A stretch of DNA of 46,841 bases from QYOJ01 sp043810345 (GTDB lineage Bacteria > Bacteroidota > Bacteroidia > Bacteroidales > FEN-979), in assembly GCA_043810345.1 (NCBI GenBank), contig JBDROF010000098.1, positions 1 through 46,841 of the forward strand. The letters run 5' to 3'. Positions 1-11,700 of the stretch are shown piece after piece; positions within the stretch are counted from its first letter, which is position 1, and the number at the start of each line of letters is the position of its first letter. Below the pieces are notes generated by a model. That model saw nothing but the letters and a program-made list of their open reading frames with translations, was not told where the DNA came from and searched no databases. A program made the position numbers and the translations under genes.

Positions 1-2726
1 AACCGGTACCAGGTGGTGGCTGTCAGGGCCGGTGGCTGGTAGTTCAGGCTGGTTGCGCCGGTAATGTTGGTCCAGGTGGTTCCGTTTGGCGAGTTCTGCC
101 ACTGGTAGGTGTACGGCGTATTTCCACCAGTTGGCGCGGTACCTGTCAACAGAGCCGGTGTGGTGTTATAACAGATGCTCTGGCTGGCAGCAATGGTTCC
201 CGCAACTAAGTTTCCATAAACCGTAATGGTGACGGAGTTGGTGGTCACGGTTCCGCATCCGGAAGCCGAGGTCTGGTTCAACCGGTACCAGGTGGTCGCT
301 GTCAAAGCAGGAGGCTGGTAGTTCAGGCTGGTCGCACCCGTGATATTTGTCCAGGTAGTTCCATTGGGTGAGCTTTGCCATTGGTAAGTGTATGGTGTAT
401 TCCCACCCGTTGGAGCCGTACCGGTCAACTGAGCCGGAGTAGTGTTATAGCAAATGCTCTGGTTAGACGCGATCGTTCCGGCCACCAGGTTCGGATAGAC
501 CGTGATGGTAACGGTGTTGGTAGTGACCGTGCCACAACCACTGGCAGAAGTCTGTTGCTGACGATAGTAGGTCGTAGCTGTCAGGGCCCCGGGCTGGTAA
601 TTGATCCCGGTAGCGCCCGAGATATCAGTCCAGGTGGTTCCGTTGGGTGAGCTTTGCCACTGGTAAGTATACGGCGCATTCCCTCCTGTGGGTGCCGTTC
701 CGGTTATTTGAGCCGGTGTCGTGTTGTAGCAGATACTCTGGCTGGCAGCAATTGTTCCCGCTACAAGGTTGCCATAAACGGTAATGGTCGCGGTGTTGGT
801 GGTGACGGTTCCGCATCCGCTGGCCGAGGTCTGGTTCAAGCGGTAGTAAGTGGTCTGGATCAATACTCCCGGCTGGTAAGTCAACGAGGTTGCCCCGATA
901 ATATTGGCAAAGATGATATTATCGATCGAACTCTGCCACTGGTAGGTATAGGGCGTATTGCCACCCGTAGGAGCCGTTCCGGTTAGCAGAGCTGGCGTGG
1001 TGTTGTAACAGATGCTCTGGTTCGCTGCAATGGTTCCTGCCACTAAGTTTCCATAAACTGTGATGGTGACGGTGTTGGTTGTCACGGTCCCGCACCCGCT
1101 GGCCGAGGTCTGGTTCAACCGGTAGTAGGTAGTTGAAGTCAGCGCGCCCGGCTGGTAGTTCAGTGAAATGGCTCCGGTAATATTGGTAAAGGTGATATTA
1201 TCCGGTGAACTCTGCCACTGATAAGTGTATGGCGTATTTCCACCTGTAGGAGCCGTACCGGTCAACTGAGCCGGTGTGGCGTTGTAACAGATGCTCTGGT
1301 TAGCCGCGATGGTCCCTGCAATCAGGTTCGGGTAAACGGTGATGGTCACGGTGTTGGTGGTCACTGTTCCGCACCCGGAAGCCGATGTCTGGTTCAACCG
1401 GTACCAGGTGGTTGCTGTCAAAGCTCCCGGCTGGTAGGTGAGCGTGGTAGCTCCGGTAATATTGGTAAAGGTGATATTATCCGGTGAACTTTGCCACTGG
1501 TAGGTGTAGGGCATATTTCCTCCCGTGGGAGCGGTCCCGGTCAGCAGGGTCGGAGCGGTATTGTAACAGATGCTTTGGCTTGAAGTGATGGTTCCTGCTA
1601 CCAGGTTACCATAGACGGTAATGGTCACGGTATTGGTAGTAACTGTTCCACAACCTGAAGCCGAGGTCTGATTCAACCGGTAATAGGTGGTCACGGTCAG
1701 TGCTCCCGGTTGATAGGTGAGTGCGGTAGCTCCGGTAATATTGGTAAAGGTGATATTATCCGGAGAACTCTGCCACTGGTAGGTGTAGGGGGTATTGCCA
1801 CCAGTTGGAACCGTGCCGGACAACTGGGCCGGCGTGGTGTTGTAGCAGATGCTTTGGTTAGCCGCGATGGTCCCTGCAATCAGATTCGGATAAACGGTGA
1901 TGGTCACGGTATTGGTAGTAACCGTTCCACATCCCGAAGCCGAGGTCTGGTTCAACCGGTACCAGGTGGTGGCTGTCAAAGCTCCCGGCTGGTAGTTGAT
2001 TCCGGTCGCTCCCGTTATATTTGTAAAGGTGATATTGTCGGGGGAGCTTTGCCACTGGTAGGTGTAAGGCGTATTGCCGCCTGTTGGAGCCGTACCGGTC
2101 AATTGTGCGGGAGTGGTGTTGTAGCAAATGCTCTGATTAGCTGCAATGGTTCCAGCTGCAAGGTTCGGGTAAACGGTGATGGTCACGGTGTTGGTAGTAA
2201 CCGTTCCGCATCCCGATGCCGACGTCTGGTTCAGCCGGTACCAGGTGGTTGCTGTCAAAGCGCCCGGCTGGTAGGTGAGCGCGATAGCTCCGGTAATATT
2301 GGAAAAGGTGATATTATCCGGAGAACTCTGCCACTGGTAAGTGTAGGGCGTGTTCCCTCCTGCGGGAGCCGTTCCGGTTAATTGAGCCGGTGTCGTGTTG
2401 TAGCAGATACTCTGGTTTGCAGCAATTGTTCCCGCCACAAGGTTGCCATAAACGGTGATGGTCACGGTGTTGGTGGTCACTGTTCCGCACCCGGAAGCCG
2501 ATGTCTGGTTCAACCGGTAGTAGGTGGTTGCTGTCAAAGCGCCCGGCTGGTAGGTAAGCGCGGTAGCTCCGGTAATATTGGTAAAGGTGATATTATCAGG
2601 AGAATTCTGCCACTGGTAGGTGTATGGTGTATTGCCACCTGTTGGAGCAGTTCCAGATAATAGAACGGGAGTCGTGTTATAACAGATGCTCTGGCTGGCA
2701 GTTACATTTCCTGCAGCCAACTGAGG
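1..2726 (-). repeat. Ten tandem 279-bp units encoding Ig-like domains (last one truncated)
   Basis: The conserved anchor encoding SICYNT (on the plus strand cagatgctct or close variants) starts at 172, 451, 730, 1009, 1288, 1567, 1846, 2125, 2404 and 2683, an exact 279-bp period with no insertion or deletion. Each unit encodes the consensus VAGTIAANQSICYN, then PAQLTGTAPTGGNTPYTYQW, a variable stretch, YQPGALTATT(Y/W)YRLNQ and SGCGTVTTNTVTITVY. The two units nearest the edge and the third carry a different central segment (NGTTWT) from the others (DNITFT). Confidence 0.95.
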
Positions 2727-5700
2727 ATAAACAGTAACCGGATAAGAGGTAGCCGAAGCAGCCGTACAACTATTTGCATTAGTATAATTAACAGTAACAC
2801 TCTGGGGGCCTGAAGTCATCCATGCAACCGTAACGGTATTGTCCGTAACACCTCCACCGGTAGTAATGACACCTCCTGAAGAAACGGTCCAGGTATACCC
2901 GGTCATTCCGGTCTCGGTGGTGTAAATGTTTCCGGTAGCGCCATAACAAACTGGAGTCGGCCCTGTAATAGTAGGCACCGGCAAGGGATTCACGGTTATC
3001 GGTTTTGTTGTTGGAGTGACCGTACACCCGTTAGGATCCACGTAGGTTACCGAGATGGATTGTGCTCCGGCAGTGTTCCAGGTCACTGTGGCAACCTGGC
3101 TCGTACCTCCAGCGGTGATGGTACCGCCTGCTGAGATGGACCAGGAATAGTTCGTATTTCCAGGATCGGTGGAATAGATCACACCGGCGGTTCCCGCACA
3201 AGCTGATCCTTGTCCGTTGATAGCCGGATTGATGATGGCGTTGACCGTCACCGTGTATGTGGTCGGTGATGCAGGCGTACAACCATTCCCGTCAGTATAG
3301 GTCACAGTTACATACTGCGTGCCCGGCGTATTCCAGGATACCGAGATCTGATTGGTCCCCTGGCCTAAATCGATGGTCCCTCCGGCAGAGATGGTCCAGA
3401 GGTACCCGGTCATCCCATTTGCCGTCGAGTACAGGAATCCGGAAAAGCCCGGACAAACTACGCTGGGACCTGTGACTACCGGTACCGGTACCGGGTTTAC
3501 CGTTATTGTAACCGTATTCGTCGACAGGGTACCACAACCACTGGAAGAGGTCTGGTTCATCCGGTAGTAGGTGGTCTGTGTAAGCACACCCGGTTGATAG
3601 TTCAGGTTCGTAGCACCTGTGATATTGAGGAAGGTGATATTATCGGTCGAGCTTTGCCACTGATATGTATAGGGTGTGTCCCCGCCAGTTGGAGCCGTTC
3701 CGGTCAGTTGAACCGGGGCAGTATTGGAACAGATGCTCTGGTTGGAGGCGATCGTACCCGCGACAAATTGCGGATAGACCGTGATGGTCACCGTATTGGT
3801 GGTACCCGTTCCGCAACCCGAAGCCGAGGTCTGGTTCAACCGGTACCAGGTGGTCTGGGTCAGGGCGCCCGGCTGGTAATTCAGGCTGGTCGCGCCGGTT
3901 ATGTCTGCGAATGTGATATTATCTGCAGAACTTTGCCACTGGTACGAATAGGGGGCGTTGCCTCCCGTTGGAGCCACGCCATTCAACTGCGATGGGGTGG
4001 AATTGTAACAGATGCTCTGATCGGCAGAAATAGATCCCACTACAAAGTTCGGATAAACCGTAATCGTCACCGTATTGGTGGACAGGGTGCCGCAACCCGA
4101 GGCTGAACTCTGGTTCTGACGGAAATAGGTCGTTTGCGTCAGGGCGCCGGGCTGATAATTAAGCCCCGTCGCGCCGGTGATATCGGCAAAGGTGATGTTG
4201 TCGGCCGAGCTCTGCCACTGGTACAAATAGGGAGCATTTCCCCCTGTGGGTGCCACTCCAACAAGCTGGGCCGGAGTAGTATTGTAACAAATGCTCTGAT
4301 CAGCCGAGATAGAACCCACCACGAAATTGGGATATACGCTGATAGTCACCGTGTTGGTGGTCAGGGTGCCGCATCCCGATGCCGAGGACTGATTCTGCCT
4401 GTACCAGGTGGTCTGTGTCAGCGCACCAGGCTGATAGTTGAGCCCGGTGGCTCCGGAAATATCGGAGAACGTGATGTTATCTGTCGATACCTGCCATTGA
4501 TAGCTGTAGGGCGCATTCCCTCCTGTCGGCGCCACTCCGTTCAACTGGGCCGGAGCCGTGTTGTAACAGATACTCTCATCAGAGGAGATCGATCCGACCA
4601 CAAAGTTCGGATATATGGTAATGGTTACCGTATTGGTGGTCCCCGTTCCGCACCCGCTGGCCGAGGTCTGGTTCAACCGGTAGTACATGGTCTGGGTAAG
4701 AGCCCCCGGAGCATAGTTCAGGCTGGTCTCCCCAGCGATATCCGTGAAGGTCACGTTATCGGCCGAACTTTGCCATTGATAGGTATAGGGGGTGTTCCCG
4801 CCAGTAGGGGCAACGCCATTCAGCTGAGCGGGTATGGTGTTATAACAGATGCTCTGGTCGGCTGAAATTGAACCAACGACAAAGTTGGGATAAACCGTGA
4901 TGGTAACGGTGTTGGTGGTGAGGGTCCCGCAACCCGAGGCCGAGGTCTGGTTCAACCGGTAATAAGTGGTCTGTATCAGCGCACCCGGTTGATAGTCAAG
5001 GCTGGTGGCGGTGGTAATGTTCGAGAAGGTAACATTATCGGTCGAGCTTTGCCACTGATAGGTGTAGGGTGTGTTACCGCCACTGGGGGCGACTCCGTCC
5101 AGCTGGGCTGGTAGTGTGTTGTAGCAAATGCTCTGGTCAGCGGAGATGGACCCCACCGTGAAATCGGGATATACCGTGATCGTCACGGTATTGGTGGTAA
5201 CGGTCCCGCAACCCGATGCCGAGGTTTGGTTCAGCCGGTAGATGGTGGTTTGTGTCAGGGCCACCGGCTGGTAGTTCAGAGAGGTTGCTCCGGAAATATC
5301 CGTGAAGGTGACATTATCGGTTGAACTTTGCCACTGATACGTATAGGGTGCATTCCCACCGGTCGGAGCCAACCCATTCAACTGAACGGGAGTGGTATTG
5401 TAACAGATGTTCTGGTCAGCAGAGATCGATCCTGCAATAAAATCCGGATACACCGTAATCGTAACGGTGTTGGTGGTGACTGTTCCACAACCGTCAGATG
5501 AGGTCTGATTCTGACGATAGTAGGTAGTCTGTGTCAATGCCCCGGGAGAATAATCCAAGCTCGTTGCCCCGGGAATATCGGTAAATGTGACGTTATCGGT
5601 TGAGCTTTGCCACTGATACGAATAAGGCGTATTTCCGCCTGTTGGAGCCACACCAACCAGCTGAGCCGGTGAGGTGTTATAACAGATGCTCTGATCTGCG

Positions 5701-8700
5701 GATATTGATCCGGCAACAAACAGAGGATATACCGTGACATTGTACGATGTCGCTGTAGTGGCGGTGCATCCGTCCGAATTGGTATAGTTGACGCTAACGC
5801 TCTGCGATCCGCTGGTGTTCCAGGTGACCGTGACGGTATTTTCAGTGGGAGCTCCTCCGGAGGTGATACTACCACCCACAACGGTCCAGGCATAACCGGT
5901 CATCCCGTTTTCGGTGGTATAGACGTTCCCGGTTGCACCGTAACAAACAGCCGAAGGCCCGGAGATCGTGGGAACCGGCAGGGCATTGACCGTTACATTC
6001 TTAACGGTGGGAGTTGAGGCGGAACATCCATTGGAATTGGAATAGTTTACGCTGACCGTTTGTGCGCCTGCGGTATTCCAGGTCACCGTGATTTGGTTGG
6101 TGCTACCTCCTCCGGTGATGGTTCCGCCGGCAGAGACAGACCACGAATAGCCGGTCATCCCGCTTTCGGTGGTATAAGTGATCCCCGTGGATCCTGCACA
6201 CAAAGGTGTTGCACCAGTTATCGTGGGAACCGGTATAGAGAACTCGTACGCTCCGATATCCGGAGGATTACCTCTGGTCACTCCGGCGTAATCCGTCGTG
6301 ATGCCCAAAACGGCAATGCCTGCGCCATCCAGATCCGCCTGGCAGGTGCGCAGGTCGGTATTGGAGAAGAAATTCGGATTGACCGACTTGGAGGAAGCAT
6401 CTCCGGTGCTTGTCGCCTGCCAGAAAGCCAATGTGGACTGATCGGCTACGCCCCATAATCCAAGGGGTGAAACCGAAGAATAGAGGTCATTGTAATCGGA
6501 TGCAACTCCAGTAGTGTTTGAAGCTCCGATTGCATAGGGTTTGATGGATCCTCCTGAACGGTCATTATACAGGATATTGTTTTTCAATGTCACCAAAGAA
6601 GCCGCAGATTTCAGGAAACCATAGCTGGCATTGCTGCCTGAACCCGTTCCGAAAAGATTTATGGAATTATAATAATAATTGTTTGCCCCCGTGCTGGCAT
6701 CCTGAATCCCGTAAATCCGGGTTTCGCCGTCTGTCCCCTGGCCGATCGAGATCAGGTTATTATAGTACGAACTACTGCCGGCGCTGTTATACAGTCCATA
6801 AACCTGAGGGGAGTTGGTTCCGGTACCCGTACCCAGGGCGCTGACATTATAAATAAAATTTTTATGAACGGTCCCGTTCACCCAGGCTCCTGAATTGATG
6901 ATGCCACCCGCCGTATAGGCGCTTGTTCCCGGGTTGGTATTCTGGATATTGTAGATGGTATTTCCTTCCACATTGCCTGAAATAGTTGTGGCGAGAACGA
7001 TTCCTACTGGCAGAAAAGACAATCCGGTGGATGTCGAGTTCGATTCAATATTCCTGATAATATTGTTTTTTATATTCACTCTCCCGCCCGCGACATAGAT
7101 ACCGCAGGTTCTGTCCCCGCCGGCATTGTAATAGGCCACGTTCCCAATGAGGTTGTTTTGTATGTCCACAATCCCGGCCGCAACGTGGATAATACCATTA
7201 TCATACCCATTCCGGATGGTGTCGGAAGACAGGGCCCCTCCCCCGAAGGTATTTCCGGTCACGGTGCCCACATTTACCATCCCGGTTGCGATATATAACC
7301 CCCATACATTTGTTGAGCTGCCTGTGCCCGTAGATCCGAAATTGGACAGGGTATTTCCCTGAACGCTCGTGGGCGTGGTCATTCCAACAGAAAGATAGAT
7401 TCCATAGATCTGCCCGGTGGTTCCGGTGGTCTGCAAGGCAGCCCCCGTTCGCGTGGCAGTTGAACCTCCAAAATTATTTCCTGAGATGGTATGCCCGTTT
7501 CCGGCGGCGATGTTGATCCCGTACAGCGTACTTGCCCGGGGAGCCGTCTGGTAGATACTGTTATTGGTCAGTACCATCCCGTCTCCATTACCTGTCGAAC
7601 TGATATTGACTCCATAGTTGGTAAAGTTCAGGAATTCATTCTCAGAAAAGGTGAGACCGGAATTCTCTCTTCCCGCCGTTCCGAGGGAATAAACCAAATT
7701 GTAAGGCACACCTACTCCATCACTTCTGTCACGAATAATATTTTCAGCGATAGTGTTATTATCATTTCCAACCAGTACTGTAGAAGTACTGAAAACAATC
7801 ACACCGGAGGTAGTCCCGGTACTGGCTCCTTCAATAAAACAGTTCCGGATGGTATTGTTTGTAGCGTCATTGAGGAAGGCAAGAGTGGGATTCGAGGCAT
7901 TGGTGTTCCGGAATCTCAGGTAGCGACCCGATCCCGCGAATCGTCCGTCAACGGTCACACGGTCGGCGCCGTCCAAACGGATCATGCTATTGGCGACAAC
8001 TCCGGAAATCAATCTTTCCATTGTCCCATCAGGTTGAATGGTGAGGGTGAAGTTGGAACCTGCCGGGTCCTCATTGAACTGGAGCAACGCGAATGACCCG
8101 AGCTCGGTAAGATCTCCGGTGATACTGGCAGTAATATTACCGGTAACCGTGCTGTTGTTGATCGCCTCAAACAGCCCGCCGGTCCCGGTAAGGGTGGGAT
8201 AGGTTCCCGGAACGGTCACTGTCCCGGAGATGCTGGTGCCGGTAATGGTATATTGATTCGGCGAGGCCGGGGCTCCGTTGATGTTCAGGACGGGAGGGTT
8301 TCCGCTGGCTGTTGCACCCTGCCTGTTGGAACTCAGGTTATTGGCAGCATCCTGGGCGACCACGAAATACTGGATGATATTGCCCGCCGAGACGCTACCA
8401 CCGTTGATAATCGTATAATCTACCGTAAAGCTGTAGGGGCTGGTAGAATTGCTGGCAACCACATATTTCCATCCGTCGTCGCCGGCTGTATTCCCGACGA
8501 AGGCGTTGGCGTCGGTCGATTTTTTATAGTAGAACCGGGGCAGACTGGCTCCTCCGGATACGCCGACATTGTCGGTAATGGTGGCAAAGTTGGGAAGCGA
8601 CCGGTTGGAAGTTCCCCCGTTCCCCAGCGGTGTAAACGTTATATTCGGGCCGAAAATATCTCCGCTGTTGGTGAAGTTACCAGCATCAGCACCTATGTCA

Positions 8701-11700
8701 GGAGGTGTAAGTGTGCTGCGGGTCTGGCCGTCATAATCGTCTGTTACAGAGGCAATAACAATACCTGCAGCCTCAATCGGAGTGGAATTTTGCACATGCA
8801 GATCCACCGTCGCACTGGTGCCTATCGCATTCACGAAATTCGGGTCACCGTTCCCGCTGGCCATGTCCTGGCCGGTAGCTGCTTTCCAGGCGGCGATGGT
8901 GGCCATATCGGCTCCGTAATACCCCAGCGTTCCACCCGTTGCTCCGTTAGCGAGCAACAGATTGTAGTTGCTGGTCAGACCGGCCGGATTGTACCCCGTT
9001 CCGGCTACGCGAATGGCGTAATGCTTGCCGGTGGCTCCTCCCGAACGGGCATTATAGAAGATGTTGTCCAGGATATTCCGGGTACTGGTGGTAACTGTGC
9101 TAAAGAAACAGTAAGTACTGCCTGTTGTGCCTGCGATCCCGGTCCCGCCTATGTAGACGCTGTTGTTGTAAAAGTTGTTGGTACCGCTGGTTTCATAGAT
9201 ACCGTTTATCTGGCTGACGGTGGTCAGACTGGCTCCAGCCGGGGTGATCCCTAACCTGATCATGTTGTTCTTAACTGTAGAAACTCCTCCGGCATAATAG
9301 ATTCCGTTCAGGGTCGCAGTGGTGGAGGTGGAAGTGAGAGAGAAGGAGTGAATGAAGTTTCGTTCGACCGTATTTGTTCCAGTGGTCGGACCCGTGTAAT
9401 ACAGCCCACTGATGGCCACCGCTGCCGTCCCTGTTGTGTTGGAGAGGTTGTAGATGGAATTCTGTCTGATGACCTGCCCGGCAAAGGTATTGGACGAAAA
9501 AAGACCGATGACGGAAGCCGTGGTGGTGGTATTGGTATTCGGGGCGGTGCATAGGAGATCCCTGACTACATTTGAGGAGACGGTGGTCGGGGCAAGGGAA
9601 TTCGAACTGCGGATCCCCTGGATAAAGGAGGTTGAACTGGTGCTGTTGTTGGTGATGTTGGCTACGGTATTGGAACTGATATTCACTGTGCCATAACCCG
9701 ATTGGGGAAACACCCAGATTCCATACATCTGAATGGGCGGATTGGCAGCCGAAGGACATTGAATGCTGTTGGCCGTAGTGGTACTGCCGACCGTATTTCC
9801 TGATACCGTAAAGGTCCCGTATAAATTTGTAGGAGGTATGTACAGTCCGGCAAACGTAACGACTGAAGTTGTGGAACCGGACAGGGTAAACCCTCCTATT
9901 ACATTGTTTTGTACGACACCCGAAGGACCGCGGAAATCAACTCCCAGAATGGTGGAGGTAAAGGCTCCTGAGCCCAGGGTGATAGTTATGGCGCCCGTTG
10001 CAGAACCACTTCCAATGATGTTCGGCGTGACGTTCCCGATGTTGCAGATCCCCGATGAAATCAGCATTCCGTCAAACAGTATTACGGAGGCAGTCGGATT
10101 GGTCCCCATGCTGATATTGCTGATTGTATTTCCCTGAAGTGAGTTTGCGTTGGTCAGCAGCATGGTTCCAAAGCGGATACCATAGAGGAAATTTTGCACC
10201 GTTGTTCCGCTGATGGTCCATGGTGTTCCTCCGCATGACGGGGCGGATCCACCGATGAAATTACCGGAAACCGTATGGCCGTCGCCCGTTCCCATCAGGA
10301 TCACGTTGAAGCCGGTTGCAACGGTCGGGGTACGGGTTGCCGTCTGGTAAAAACTGTTCCCGGTGACGGTCCATTGCGTAGATCCCCCTGCGATGTATAT
10401 GCCGATAGGATTTCCTCCGTTGATATAGAAATTATAGATGTTGTTGTTGGAAACGGTGATGCCGCTGTTCCAGGTATTGAGGGTGGTGGAGGTACCTAAT
10501 GAATAGATGCCGTACAGCGGGAAATTCGTTCCGTCGTCGTGGATGTTGCAATAGGTAACCGTATTGTTGTCATTTCCGGAAGTTCCTGTGGTGGTTCCGA
10601 AAATAATTACCCCCAGGGAGGTCGTATTATTCACGGAGATCAGGTCGCAATACTGGATGGTGTTGGACTGGGCGTCGTTGATAAAGGTGAAAGCATTCCC
10701 TCCTGTATTGGTGTTTTGTATGGTCCATGCAATCGTGGAGCCGGTTCCTCCGGCCCGTCCGTCGAAGGTCATATTATCGGCTCCGTTCAGACGGATCAGG
10801 GGATTGGCTGAGTTTCCGGAGGTGGTGCGGGCGCTGGCGCCGGTTTTCACCTGGATCGTTACGGACCAGTTCCCTCCGCTGGTGGAATATTGGTTAAATA
10901 CCACGGGATAGGTTTCTCCGGTGGTACCGTCGTAAGTTGGATTCAACTCATAGGTCACATTCCCGAGCAGGATGGACGAGTTCAACTGAGCAGCGACATC
11001 GGTGAGTTTCTTCAGCACCGGCTGGTCGTCTCCCACCTCATAGGTTCCACCGGCCAGGTTTGCCTGTTTGACAAGTGTATTGACATTGGCAGCGGCATCA
11101 GGGTTCGCAGTGAAATTGGGCGGATCAGCTCCTGCCCAGCCGGCCCAGGTGGTGGCCCACATAGGATAGACCCAGATCCCTGCTCCTGCTCCCTGGTCAT
11201 CCCGGGCTGCAATATAGAACTGATACGTTCCCTGAGCCAACGCGGCCAATGCGGTATTCCAGGTATAGGTTCCGTTCATGGCGCCAGTCGGTTTTGCATC
11301 GGCGTCCAAACCGGTATAAGCGACTGAGCTGCCCTGCAAGCGGTACCAGAGACGGATCGTAGCGTTATTTACGGAAGAACTGTTATCGGTCAGGGTGACG
11401 CTGACAACCGGTGATAGCCCGCTGGTAATTGAGACATTTGAAAAGTAAGGCGCTGATTTATCATTTTGCCCTTGGGTGGTTTCATATGCGCCCATCGTCG
11501 GTCGGGAAGCATCCCGGGCGGTACCGTTGATATCGGTGGTGATCCCGGTGACGGGAATGCCGCTATACCTGGCCGGTGTGGATCCGGCAAAGGTCAAATT
11601 GGAAGCGCTTGTGAAGATGGGATCAGCATTCCCGCTTCCGCCCTCCAGCCCAATGACCGGCGCTGCGGGGCTGATGGATGCAGCAAATGCCTGCAGCGAA

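Noticed and set aside
1..5726. Regularly spaced repeats resembling a CRISPR or satellite array
   Set aside because: The period is 279 bp, exactly 93 codons, and the units encode conserved Ig-like domains in one frame; there is no repeat-spacer structure.
8253..9254. Long plus-strand open frame (333 codons), and many shorter ones, opposite the giant gene
   Set aside because: They are mirror frames of the repetitive, low-stop minus-strand coding sequence; they have no signal peptide or family motif, and the minus frame is continuous through them.
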